A DNA stretch of 64,000 nt from CATOSP01 sp965237775 (lineage in GTDB: Bacteria > Chloroflexota > Dehalococcoidia > Lucifugimonadales > UBA3495), in assembly GCA_965237775.1 (NCBI GenBank), contig OZ250155.1, positions 1,550,001 to 1,614,000 of the forward strand. The letters are read 5' to 3'. Under the pieces are notes generated by a model, which was not told the origin of the DNA, did no database searches, and worked only from the letters and a program-made list of their open reading frames with translations. The translations under genes and the position numbers were made by a program. Below are positions 33,551-42,100 of this stretch, piece after piece (position 1 is the stretch's first letter; every line of letters starts with the position of its first letter).

Positions 33551-34588
33551 TCAGATCGGGCCGACCCGGTCACTCACGTCCCTGGCTGCGGCGAGGTACA
33601 CCGGACTGGGATTAAGGGCGTATTCACGCAGGCAGGCTTCGGTGAACTTGATGGAGTGGGCTCCGCCCGCCGTGACAGCTCTGTCGATCAGGTCTTGAAG
33701 GTCGCCGTCTGGAGCCTCGAACTGGGAAGGCTCCGGAGGCGGGGAGACGGAATACCAGGAGTACGCAGCGGCGCAGGCTTGCCATCCGTAACGCGCGGCC
33801 TGCCGTGCGTCTGAGTCCGACAGGTAAGGGGCCAGCAGGCGCAGGGCGCTGGGCGCGGTGACCGAGTGAACGAACGCAATCAAGTTTTTCTGGTTTGATA
33901 GGTAGACTCCGGCGAAGGTCTCGGTGATATTTGAGATGAACCGTGAGATATCGTCCCCGGTATCCACCAGGTCTATGGCTCCTTGGAACTCTGGGTATTC
34001 CTCCAGCCCTCCGAGCTGTTCGATGATCGGGCCGCTTCCGTCGAACTCTGGTCCGTGCAGCCGATCGACCCGGCCCAGCGCGTCCGATAGGGTATACCCG
34101 GCGTTGGCGGAGGATGGAGCGCCGGGAAGAACGTAATACCGGGCCGCCCAATATCCCAGGCCTTGAGCCAACTCGTAGATGCGCTGCGGCGATTCTCCGG
34201 ATGCAAGGCTCCGCGCCGCGTGGGCGGTACGGATCAACCCGTGAGTGGCGGCGGATATGAGGGCCGGCGCGAGATGGGGCACCCATTCCGAAATCACCGA
34301 CTGCCAGGAGTTTTCCGTCAGTTCATCCTGGAAAAACTGAATCCAGTCCCCCAAACGATCTCGGTTGCCCAAAAACTCCCGCCACTCATCCCTGGGAATA
34401 GGCAGGCCAGGCGTTGGACGGTCTATTAGGCGGCCCCGGTAGCCTTCCACCCAGGGAAGGACCGCTTCGTCCCGTCCCAGGGTGAATAGAGCCTCGGCGG
34501 CCATGGGGCCGTGGTTCGCGTTGCCGTTAACAAGCTCCGTCCCGGCAAAGCTAAGGAGGTCCAACATTTCGTCGATGGTTAATGCCAA
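33551..34588 (-). CDS. Questin-oxidase-like protein (DUF4243)
   Basis: 345 aa. Features of the questin oxidase family: N-terminal ANHGPMAAEALFTLGRD, LAPALISAATHGLIRTAHAARSL, and C-terminal AGGAHSIKFTEACLREYALNPSPVY. Fungal relatives carry out Baeyer-Villiger-type ring opening of anthraquinones, without a recognisable flavin motif. The bacterial role is unknown; His-rich conserved positions (NHG, THG, AHS) may bind a cofactor or metal. Confidence 0.78.
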   Translation of the reverse strand: MALTIDEMLDLLSFAGTELVNGNANHGPMAAEALFTLGRDEAVLPWVEGYRGRLIDRPTPGLPIPRDEWREFLGNRDRLGDWIQFFQDELTENSWQSVISEWVPHLAPALISAATHGLIRTAHAARSLASGESPQRIYELAQGLGYWAARYYVLPGAPSSANAGYTLSDALGRVDRLHGPEFDGSGPIIEQLGGLEEYPEFQGAIDLVDTGDDISRFISNITETFAGVYLSNQKNLIAFVHSVTAPSALRLLAPYLSDSDARQAARYGWQACAAAYSWYSVSPPPEPSQFEAPDGDLQDLIDRAVTAGGAHSIKFTEACLREYALNPSPVYLAAARDVSDRVGPI

Positions 34589-34643
34589 AGCGATACCCCC
34601 GGACCGTGGGAAGCCACGGGAAGTAGGAGCCGAAGGGGTGCGG

Positions 34644-35045
34644 TTACCTGGGGCTCGGTGGACCTTCGATCCCGATCTCTTTGCTAATCTTGCCGTCCCG
34701 CATCTCGAAGATGTGGGTGAGCCGCATCTGGCCCTTGGAACCCGGAGGCAGGGGTATGAACCCTTCTCTAGCCACGGTGAAGGTTACTATGCTGTCGTCG
34801 ACCACCCGGTCTTCGGTGGCAAATCTGTCGAGCAGGTGGAACTCCACGTCGTTGATTACCGAGAAGATCTCCCGGTAGTTGGCGGCCACCGCCTCCTTGC
34901 CCTCTATGACTAGGTGGCGGCTGGGGGCTTCCCAGACAACGTCGTCCGTGTAAAGCTCTAGTGCGTCTTCAATTCGGCCCGATGCCTCGCTGCCGAAATG
35001 GGCTTCCACTGCTGCCAAATTGGTTGCGATGATGTCCGAGTCCAT
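34644..35045 (-). CDS. SnoaL-like/NTF2-like protein
   Basis: 133 aa. Cone-shaped alpha+beta fold signature: helix-rich start IIATNLAAVEAHFGSEASGR, LYTDDVVWEAPSRHLVIEGKEAV, and the final strands RLTHIFEMRDGKISKEIG. Such proteins are small isomerases, cyclases or hydrolases, or simply binding proteins. Function unknown; it lies between a questin-oxidase-like gene and a CoA-transferase pair, so catabolism of a cyclic substrate is possible. Confidence 0.75.
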   Translation of the reverse strand: MDSDIIATNLAAVEAHFGSEASGRIEDALELYTDDVVWEAPSRHLVIEGKEAVAANYREIFSVINDVEFHLLDRFATEDRVVDDSIVTFTVAREGFIPLPPGSKGQMRLTHIFEMRDGKISKEIGIEGPPSPR

Positions 35046-35109
35046 ACGTCTGCCCCCGGCTAGCCGCTGGTCAGGTTGGTTTCGGTCCGGCTGGGTCCAA
35101 GGACGCGCC

Positions 35110-36390
35110 CTAGATCACACCGGACTCGGCAAGCATTGTCAGTTGCTGTCTCGGGACTCCAAGCTCTCCACAGAGGACTTCCTCGTTGTGCTCCCCGATG
35201 AGGGGAGGACGCCTGGAGATGCGCCAGGGAGAGCCGTTATAGATCGCCGCCGCTCCGGGGTAGGTGAAGGTCCTGCCAAGCTCGGGGTGCTCCACCTCTA
35301 CGAAAAAGCCGCGGTCTTCCAGGTGGGGGTCTCCAATTATCTCATCCATGGAGCGGATGGCTCCCCAGGGGAAGTCGCGCTCCTGGCCGCCGCGGTATAG
35401 GTCTTCTTGGGGCATGTTGAGGAAGAAGTCGGCCAATACATCCGTGGTGTGCTGGGCGTCGGCTTGGACCGTGGCCAGGTCGTTGTATTTCTCGTCCATC
35501 AAGTCCTGTGCCAGTCCGTATTGGTCCATCCACTCTGCCAACCGGCGCAGCCGCACGGGATTCAACGCGCTGCCCGAACGGGTCACGTTGACCCAACCCC
35601 CGTCTTGGGTAGGCAACTGGATTTTCACCGAATTGTCTGGGGAAGCGTGGCGTCCGGTATGCCGGCGCACCACTTCGGACGTGGAGAGGTAGATGGCGAT
35701 AGCGCCCTCGGTGGTTAGGGCGCAGGCTTCATGGATCGAGGCGTCCATATACTGCCCTTCGCCGCTCATATCCCGCCAGTAAAGGGCGGCAAGGATGCCC
35801 ATGTAAGAGTAATGGCCGCCAATGTGCCACGCGTTTCCCCCCCCAGGGGCGATGGGCGGGGCGCCGTCCACATCCTCGGGGTCATAGCCGGAGGATGCCA
35901 TCTGACCGCCGCCGGCCAAGTGGGCAATGTCGCAGGTCAAGTAGTCCCGCCAAGGCCCCGTCTGCCCGAAGGGCGTTAGGGAACACATGATTAACCGGGG
36001 ATTGGTCTCGGACAGATCGTTGTAGCCCAAGCCCAAGGCTGGCAGGTAGCCTGGAGGAAAAGTCTCCAGGATGATGTCTGCCGTGGCCGCCATTTGCCGG
36101 AACAGCCTGCGTCCGTCGGCGGTCTCCAGGTTCAGGGTGATGGCCCGTTTGGAGGTGTTGTAATGCCAGAAAGACAGGCTGCGTTCTGGGTGGGGCTTGT
36201 CTTCCAAAAACGGCCCCACATACCGGGTGTTCTGGCCTCCGGGGGGTTCGATCTTGATCAAGTCCGCGCCCAAGTCGGCCATCAGCTTGCCGCAAAACTG
36301 GCCCTTTTCGTCGGACAGCTCTAGCACTCGCAGCCCGGCAAGCGGTCCGGGGTTATCGTAATTCGGGCCTGGATGGCCGTCGGTGGTCAT
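35110..36390 (-). CDS. Class III CoA-transferase (CaiB/BaiF), copy 3
   Basis: 426 aa from the ATG at 36390, whose ATGA overlaps the stop of copy 4. It starts MTTDGHPGPNYDNPGPLAGL followed by RVLELSDEKGQFCGKLMADL and GADLIKIEPPGG. Catalytic Asp is in QYMDASIHEACAL. C-terminal TYPGAAAIYNGSPWRI and LIGEHNEEVLCGELG are present. The 495-codon ORF beginning at 36597 runs back into copy 4 and is not needed. Translationally coupled to copy 4, indicating a two-subunit or two-step function. Confidence 0.87.
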   Translation of the reverse strand: MTTDGHPGPNYDNPGPLAGLRVLELSDEKGQFCGKLMADLGADLIKIEPPGGQNTRYVGPFLEDKPHPERSLSFWHYNTSKRAITLNLETADGRRLFRQMAATADIILETFPPGYLPALGLGYNDLSETNPRLIMCSLTPFGQTGPWRDYLTCDIAHLAGGGQMASSGYDPEDVDGAPPIAPGGGNAWHIGGHYSYMGILAALYWRDMSGEGQYMDASIHEACALTTEGAIAIYLSTSEVVRRHTGRHASPDNSVKIQLPTQDGGWVNVTRSGSALNPVRLRRLAEWMDQYGLAQDLMDEKYNDLATVQADAQHTTDVLADFFLNMPQEDLYRGGQERDFPWGAIRSMDEIIGDPHLEDRGFFVEVEHPELGRTFTYPGAAAIYNGSPWRISRRPPLIGEHNEEVLCGELGVPRQQLTMLAESGVI

Positions 36391-37718
36391 CGCAGGGCCT
36401 CCTCTTGCATGTACGGGAACATGGGCATCTCCGGGGGCCACAGAGTCCCGTCCTGGTAAGCCTCTCGCACCTCGCTGGGACTCATGCCCAGCAAGTCGAC
36501 GAATACCTCTATGTTGTGCTGGCCGACCATGGGGGGTGGCCGGTGCATCTGGGCGGGAGACTTGGAAAGCTTGAAGGGCGCGTTCTGGAATTTCCACGTC
36601 CCAAGCATGGGGTGTTCCATCTCAGTGTACATCTGCCGTTCCCGTAGCTGCGGGTCGTGCTCCACCCGGTCTTCCGAGCTTTGCACCGGCATCGCCCTGA
36701 CCCCCGCCCCCTGGGCCTTTGCGGCCAGTTCATACTTGGTCAGGGTCTGAGTCCACTGTTGGATGCCCTGGTCCATATCTTCTTGGTGTTCGATGCGCCC
36801 CTTCAGGGTGCCGTACTTAGCGTCTTTGGCCCAGTCTGGACTGCCCATCAGTTCCACCAGATTCTTCCATTCCTGGTCCGAGAAGCAGGCGACCACGCAC
36901 CAGTCGTTATACCCCCCACCCTTGGTCTTGTAGGAGTTGTGGGGCGCGACCGTGGGGCCCCGGTAGTTATTCAAGGGCGGAGTGTCGGGCCATACAGTGC
37001 GGTTGCCAGGGGGATAACCTTCGCGCCGGGCTTTGCGGCCATTCACCGTGCTGTCCAGGAAGGCCGGGCCTGTCAGGGTAATTCCCGTGATCATCTGCGA
37101 CAGATCGACGTGTTGGCCCTTTCCGGTGGCATTGCGGTTTCTCAGGCCGGTGAGAGCGCACATCGCGCCGTACATGCCGCCTGTGTCGTCCAGGTACGAC
37201 CAACCCCAGCCCGCGGGCGGCTGACCCGGCATACCAGATAGGAAAGTCAGGCCGGACAACGCCTGCGCCGCCGGTCCCATGGTGCCGTAGTAGTGGTGCC
37301 TGCCCGTGTGGCCGAATCCGGCCATGGAGACATAGACGATGTCGGGCTTGATCTCTTTTAGAACGTCGTAACCGATTCCCCACCGTTCCATGATTCGCGA
37401 GCTGAAGTTCTCGATAACAACGTCCGAGACGGAGATCAGGCGCTTGACCAGGTCCAGTCCCTTCTCGGTTCGGACATTCAATGTGACGCCACGCTTGTTG
37501 GCGTTCGTGTCGGCGAACTGTCCGGTTGAGTTGGGTCCGGGCTCGACACCCTGGGGGACTGTGAACCGGTTTTGCCGTAGCATATCCAGGTTTTCGGGCC
37601 ACTCTACCTTGATCACTTCCGCGCCGAAGGTGCCCAGCCACCGGGCGGCCCAGGGCCCGGCGCGCACCCACGTGAAGTCGACCACCCTGATACCCTCTAA
37701 CGGTCGGGGCATGCTCAT
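36387..37718 (-). CDS. Class III CoA-transferase (CaiB/BaiF), copy 4
   Basis: 443 aa. Begins LEGIRVVDFTWVRAGPWAAR and TFGAEVIKVEWPEN; catalytic Asp in QHVDLSQMITGI. Contains the family's GHTGRHHYYGTMGPAAQALS segment. The ATG at 37718 lies 9 bases after AGGAGG; ATG 37742 is upstream of that site. First gene of its operon, driven by the consensus promoter at 37869-37897. Confidence 0.88.
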   Translation of the reverse strand: MSMPRPLEGIRVVDFTWVRAGPWAARWLGTFGAEVIKVEWPENLDMLRQNRFTVPQGVEPGPNSTGQFADTNANKRGVTLNVRTEKGLDLVKRLISVSDVVIENFSSRIMERWGIGYDVLKEIKPDIVYVSMAGFGHTGRHHYYGTMGPAAQALSGLTFLSGMPGQPPAGWGWSYLDDTGGMYGAMCALTGLRNRNATGKGQHVDLSQMITGITLTGPAFLDSTVNGRKARREGYPPGNRTVWPDTPPLNNYRGPTVAPHNSYKTKGGGYNDWCVVACFSDQEWKNLVELMGSPDWAKDAKYGTLKGRIEHQEDMDQGIQQWTQTLTKYELAAKAQGAGVRAMPVQSSEDRVEHDPQLRERQMYTEMEHPMLGTWKFQNAPFKLSKSPAQMHRPPPMVGQHNIEVFVDLLGMSPSEVREAYQDGTLWPPEMPMFPYMQEEALR

Positions 37719-37868
37719 AATGCGTCGCCTCCTGCTGGTCAAGTCGAGGAATATGGACTGGGGCGAGGGCCATTAGGCTGAGATCGGAACCATGGACCGG
37801 CCACTCGCCGGATGGCTTTTCACACTCGAAAGGGACCCGGTTTAGGTCTCCCGCCGGTTGTTATTGGC

Positions 37869-37897
37869 AGTTTAGAGAGGCTAAAGCCCACTGTCAA
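37869..37897 (-). promoter_or_regulatory. Sigma-70 promoter of CoA-transferase copies 4 and 3
   Basis: Minus strand: TTGACA (37897-37892), 17-base spacer, TAAACT (37874-37869). The leader is about 145 bases. The IS66-type element ends only 41 bases upstream of the -35 box. Confidence 0.85.
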
Positions 37898-37938
37898 CAA
37901 GGATACCGTCACTTGAGCATAAGGGTAGGCATATTCCT

Positions 37939-39370
37939 GTAAGTGTTCAGAGTTGAGGGGAAGTGAGCAACTGGCGGCATGCGGTGAGGGGATTCAATCC
38001 TCGGGCGCGCCAGGTACCGAAGAGGGAAGCGAGAGCCATCTTGGTGTTGGTGCCCTGGGTTGAGCGGGTGCCGCCGCTGATCTTGCGGCTGGTCACCAGG
38101 TGACGAAGGCTCCTCTCGGCGGCGTTGTTCTCCGAGGGGACGGCCGGTTCGGCTACGAATACGAACAACTCCTTGATGAAGCGCTGGATGCGCCGGCAGA
38201 GCTTGGCCTGGACTGCCCCTGGGTCATCAAGGAAGGGTCGGCAGCAGGCCAACAATTTCCGCTCCAACTCCAGTTGGGCCTGACGGCGTTTCCTTGCCTG
38301 AGGATGGGAGAACCGCTTGGCCTGGGCGTAGAGGTCATGCACTGCCGCCGCCCATCCGGCCAGCTTGGCGTCTGCTGGGTAGAGGGCCTTCAGGTCATGG
38401 ATGTCCCGGAGCAGATGAGCCCAACACCGCTGCTTCAGGCCAGGGTAGTGGTTATAGGCAGCGTAGAAATCGCTGACCAACACCCCGCTGAAGGACTCCC
38501 CCAGCGCCTCGTCCACCACCTCCTTATTCCGGCCTCGGCGCAGGAAGTACCGCTCAGTGGGAGTGGAGAAGGTCCAGACATAGCCATTGGCCCCCTCCTG
38601 GCGCCAGCCGGTCTCGTCGGCGTGCACCACCTGGCTGGTCCGGACTAGTTCCAGCACCTCGGCCACCGCCGGTTGGGCTTGCCGGGCCACGCCGTGGAGG
38701 ACCTGGGTGATTCCCCCAACGCTCAAGCGCAACTGGTGGACGGTCTCCAGATACCATTGGATGGTCCGAAGGGGCAACCGGCCCTCTTCCCGCAGGCCAG
38801 CGATCAATGAGACCAAGTTGGCTCCCAACCGTCCCCGACCGATTACCCCACCGCCCAAGTCCGTCTTGGGGGTCCGGCGCCGTTCACATACTGGGCAGAC
38901 CCGGGTCACGAAAACGTGCTCCGTGACCTCCACCGGAGCCACTGGGATATCGATGACTTCCCGAGTCCGCTGCGGCCAACCCCCAACCAACCCGGTGCCA
39001 CACTCCGGACAGGAGTCCAAGACATGTTCCACCTGGTGAGCCGCCACCGTGCGCCGACGGCTAAAGCCGTGGGGCCGGGGCTTTCTTGGCTCCTTCTTCT
39101 CGGCCGGCTCTGACTTTGCACCCGGTTTGTTGCCCGGCATTCCGGGCCGCCCTTTGCCCTTGAGACCCCCTTCCAACGCCGCTATCCGCCGCTGCAACTC
39201 GTCGATGACCGCCTGCTGCCGCGCAATCACCGCCAACAGCGCCTCCCGGCTGGCCGTCCTCAGGTCTACCTTGTTCTCCATCCTCCTGATTTAACATAAC
39301 CGACGACCCGACGCACCGAACTTCCCAAGCAAGTTTTAACTAATCCATCCCCTCAACTCTGAACAGTTAC
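37939..39370 (-). mobile_element. IS66-family insertion sequence (single tnpC, ISBst12-like)
   Basis: 1432 bp. Terminal inverted repeats of 23 bp start GTAAGTGTTCAGAGTTGAGG at the left and match the right end (39348-39370) with one mismatch (GTAAC). The 8-bp target duplication ATATTCCT is present at 37931-37938 and 39371-39378. Both the GTAA tip and the 8-bp duplication are IS66 traits. Only the transposase gene is present; tnpA and tnpB are absent as in the ISBst12 subgroup. It lies between two divergent promoters. Confidence 0.95.
37947..39281 (-). CDS. IS66-family transposase (TnpC-like)
   Basis: 444 aa. N-terminal leucine-rich coiled helix (AVIDELQRRIAALEGG), a zinc-finger-like segment (CPECGTG and CPVCERRR), then the DDE core: ADETGWR, VLVSDFYAAYNHYPGLKQRC and the final ENNAAERSLRHLV, followed by a C-terminal IS66_C-like tail. 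The frame is intact and its last codons lie inside the left terminal repeat. Likely functional. Confidence 0.95.
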   Translation of the reverse strand: MENKVDLRTASREALLAVIARQQAVIDELQRRIAALEGGLKGKGRPGMPGNKPGAKSEPAEKKEPRKPRPHGFSRRRTVAAHQVEHVLDSCPECGTGLVGGWPQRTREVIDIPVAPVEVTEHVFVTRVCPVCERRRTPKTDLGGGVIGRGRLGANLVSLIAGLREEGRLPLRTIQWYLETVHQLRLSVGGITQVLHGVARQAQPAVAEVLELVRTSQVVHADETGWRQEGANGYVWTFSTPTERYFLRRGRNKEVVDEALGESFSGVLVSDFYAAYNHYPGLKQRCWAHLLRDIHDLKALYPADAKLAGWAAAVHDLYAQAKRFSHPQARKRRQAQLELERKLLACCRPFLDDPGAVQAKLCRRIQRFIKELFVFVAEPAVPSENNAAERSLRHLVTSRKISGGTRSTQGTNTKMALASLFGTWRARGLNPLTACRQLLTSPQL

Positions 39371-39385
39371 ATATTCCTTTCCGGT

Positions 39386-39414
39386 TTGTCAAAGCCGACC
39401 CTATGAGCCATAAT
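39386..39414 (+). promoter_or_regulatory. Promoter of the radical-SAM-like gene
   Basis: TTGTCA (39386-39391), 17-base spacer, CATAAT (39409-39414). It starts 8 bases after the IS66 target duplication, so the insertion has replaced everything upstream of the -35 box. Confidence 0.6.
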
Positions 39415-39451
39415 GTGTTCGGCATCCGCCAACCAGACGCCGGAGGCTCAC

Positions 39452-40747
39452 ATGCGAGTATTGATGATCGCCACCAACCGCCATCACCGGCTGATGAGCC
39501 GGATGGAGGCCAGGCCCCTGCCCATAGGAATGGCCTACGTAGCGGCCTATCTGGACCAGGACCGGCACTCGGTGAAGACCCTGGACCTGATGTTCTCGGA
39601 CGATTATTTGGCCGACGTGGAGTCCGCGGTTAATGAGTTCAACCCCGACATTATTGGGATCTCCCTCCGGAATCTGAGCAACCACAGCTATATCGATCCC
39701 CAGTGGGCGTTGCCGATAACCAAAGAAGTGATAGACAAGGTCCGTTCGATCACCAAGGCGACCATTGTTGTCGGCGGCCCGGCGTTCAGCCTGCTTCCCA
39801 GGGAATGTTTCTCCTACTTGGAGCCAGACTTGGGTCTCGCCGGGGACGCGGGAGAGGCCTTTGCCGAGCTAGCCAACCGCCTGGAGGTTGGCGAGCCTTC
39901 CTACTATGACTTGCCCGGTCTGGTGAGGAGCGAGGGCGGCGAGGTCGTGTATCACGGTATGCGCTGTTACTCCGAATTCGCCAAGCCCCCCAGATTCGAA
40001 GACCTGGACATGGCGAAATACCGCGCTGCGGGGTTCGGTGTCGGTATCCTGACCAAGTTGGGCGATTTCGCCTACCCCACAGGCGACGCGGCGGAGACCG
40101 CCGAGGCGCGAAGCTGGCGGATCATCCGTCCCATAGAAGAAGTGGTCCGCGAAGTCAAAGACATGGAAGAGCGTTTCGGGCTGAAGAAGGTGTTCTTCAT
40201 CGACAATGGATTCAACGTTCCCATCGAACATGCCAAGTCACTCTGCCACGCATTAACCGAAGCCGATCTCAAACTCCACTGGAACACCTGCCTCGCTCCC
40301 TTCAGTTGCGACCAGGAATTAGTGGGTTTGATGAAGTCCGCCGGCTGCGCCTTGGTCATCATGGGTACACCCAGGGGCGACGGGCACGGCGGGCACGTGT
40401 TGAACGAGAGCCGCGAGAGGATGCGCCAGACCTGTGACATGTGCGACGAAGGCGGACTGCACTATACAGTTTCTCAGAACTTCGGCGAGCCCGGTGAGAC
40501 CCGTGAGTCCGTTGAGGACAAGCTGGAGTTCATTCGCAGCATCAATCCGGCTATGGTCAACCTACGGGTTGGCGCTGAGATCCAACCCGGGACGCCTTTG
40601 GCAGCCACCGCGCTGGAAGATGGTCTCATCACCGATGAGAGTGAGCTGATCCGGCCTACTTTCTACCTCGATGCGGCGGTCAAGGACTGGATCGTCGACT
40701 ACCTGACGGAAGAGAAGGCCAAGAACCCGCGCTGGAACCTGCTCTAG
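39452..40747 (+). CDS. B12-binding/radical-SAM-like protein lacking the CxxxCxxC motif
   Basis: 431 aa. The N-terminal B12-binding-like Rossmann domain reads MRVLMIATNRHHRLMSRM, IGMAYVAAYLDQD, PDIIGISLRN and KATIVVGGPAFSLLPRE. A radical-SAM-like barrel follows (WRIIRPIEEVVREVKDM, VFFIDNGFNVPIEHAKSLC, LHWNTCLAPFSCD, GCALVIMGTPRGDG). Where relatives have a GCxxxCxxC cluster-binding loop, this protein reads TKLGDFAYPTGDAAE with no Cys. No other CxxxCxxC exists. Either an inactive paralogue or an unusual subfamily. ATG at 39452 with GGAGG upstream; an ORF from 39413 adds 13 residues. Confidence 0.75.
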   Translation: MRVLMIATNRHHRLMSRMEARPLPIGMAYVAAYLDQDRHSVKTLDLMFSDDYLADVESAVNEFNPDIIGISLRNLSNHSYIDPQWALPITKEVIDKVRSITKATIVVGGPAFSLLPRECFSYLEPDLGLAGDAGEAFAELANRLEVGEPSYYDLPGLVRSEGGEVVYHGMRCYSEFAKPPRFEDLDMAKYRAAGFGVGILTKLGDFAYPTGDAAETAEARSWRIIRPIEEVVREVKDMEERFGLKKVFFIDNGFNVPIEHAKSLCHALTEADLKLHWNTCLAPFSCDQELVGLMKSAGCALVIMGTPRGDGHGGHVLNESRERMRQTCDMCDEGGLHYTVSQNFGEPGETRESVEDKLEFIRSINPAMVNLRVGAEIQPGTPLAATALEDGLITDESELIRPTFYLDAAVKDWIVDYLTEEKAKNPRWNLL

Positions 40748-40875
40748 CGCCAGCATCAGGCCACCCAGGACTGGTATCGCGGTTAGGCCGACTTCTGGCC
40801 GAGGCTACACGGCCTAACCGCTCGATTTCCCCGGCGACGCCACATCACCAGCCACATTGCGCCCAAGGAGGAAGC

Positions 40876-42096
40876 GTGGAGAGCAACCTTAGAGGAAAGT
40901 ATTGCATCGTCGGCGTGGGCGAGACCGAATACAGCCGCGGCTCCGGGCGCACCACCAGGGCCATGGGCGCGGAGGCCATCCGAAATGCGATGAACGATGC
41001 GGGGCTGAAGCCCCAGGACATCGACGGGATGCTGAGCTACCACGGCGGCGATTCTACTCCATCGACCGCCATTCAGTATGATCTCGGGCTCCGTCCCAAC
41101 TTCTATATGGACTGCTCCGGCGGAGGCTCTAGCACCGAGGCCCTGGTTGGCCTGGCGATGGGCGCGATCGAGGCCGGAATGGCGGATACTATCGCGATCT
41201 TCCGTTCTATGAACGGCTACTCTCAAATCCGGATCGGCGGCACCGGCGTGCGGGCAGCCGCGCCCATCGGCGGTCCCGACCTGATGAAGCGCCCTTATGG
41301 GTTGATTAGCGCCGTCCAGAATTTCGCGTTTACATTCACGCGGCACATGATGGAGTACGGCGTAACGTCCGAGGACTTGGCCCACATCAAGGTCGCCCAC
41401 AGCAACCACGCCAGCAATAATCCCAAGGCGTTGATGAAGCAGCGGGTCACCGTGGATGACGTTCTTAGTTCCCGCTGGATCATCCGCCCCTGCGCCCATC
41501 TGCTCGACTGCTGCCTGGAGACCGACAACGCGACCTGTGTGATCGTGACCTCCGCCGAGCGCGCGCGAGACCTCAAGCACAAGCCCGTTTACATCCTTGG
41601 AGTCCAGGGACGTGGCACCAAACCCGGTGGGGACTTCCACTATCAACACGGACCCATAACCCGTGTGGCCGGGCATTACGTGGGACCCAGGGTGTTCGAG
41701 CTTGCCGGTGTGACTCACGATGACGTCGACGTCACCGGTTGCTATGACGCCTTCACCTATACCGTGCTGCTCCAGTTCGAGGACTACGGCTGGTGCGAAA
41801 AGGGGGAGGGTAAGGACTTCGTCAAAAGCGGGGTCATCAACCTGGGCGGTAAACGTCCCAACAACACCAGCGGCGGTCACCTGTGCGAGGGCTACACCCA
41901 CGGCATGAACATGGTCATCGAGAACGTGCGCCAGCTTCGCGGCGCCGTGGACGATTACTGTCCCCAGGCCGCTGAAGGCATCCATACCTACGACTACTCC
42001 GAGGGACATTGCCGGCAGGTCCGGGACGCCGAGATAAGCATGAACATGGGATGGGGCACCCCGGCGGTGGGTAGCTCCCTCATCATGAGGAGATAG
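40876..42096 (+). CDS. Thiolase-like lipid-transfer protein (SCP-x/Ltp type)
   Basis: 406 aa. YCIVGVGETEYSRGSGRTTR start, DAGLKPQDIDGMLSY, a Cys in MDCSGGGSSTEALVG near the nucleophile region, VTGCYDAFTYTVLLQFEDYG, and NNTSGGHLCEGYTHGMN near the C-terminal His loop. It belongs to the same family as the gene at 221, but keeps a Cys. Partner DUF35 gene follows after 4 bases. Likely acyl-CoA carbon-carbon bond cleavage or formation in degradation of a complex lipid or ring compound (inference from Ltp2-DUF35 retro-aldolases). GTG start with AAGGAGG. Confidence 0.85.
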   Translation: MESNLRGKYCIVGVGETEYSRGSGRTTRAMGAEAIRNAMNDAGLKPQDIDGMLSYHGGDSTPSTAIQYDLGLRPNFYMDCSGGGSSTEALVGLAMGAIEAGMADTIAIFRSMNGYSQIRIGGTGVRAAAPIGGPDLMKRPYGLISAVQNFAFTFTRHMMEYGVTSEDLAHIKVAHSNHASNNPKALMKQRVTVDDVLSSRWIIRPCAHLLDCCLETDNATCVIVTSAERARDLKHKPVYILGVQGRGTKPGGDFHYQHGPITRVAGHYVGPRVFELAGVTHDDVDVTGCYDAFTYTVLLQFEDYGWCEKGEGKDFVKSGVINLGGKRPNNTSGGHLCEGYTHGMNMVIENVRQLRGAVDDYCPQAAEGIHTYDYSEGHCRQVRDAEISMNMGWGTPAVGSSLIMRR

Positions 42097-42100
42097 ACTG

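Noticed and set aside
35110..36597. 495-codon version of CoA-transferase copy 3 starting at 36597
   Set aside because: The first 69 codons lie over copy 4 and lack conservation; the ATG at 36390 overlaps the copy 4 stop as ATGA and begins just before the conserved N-terminus.
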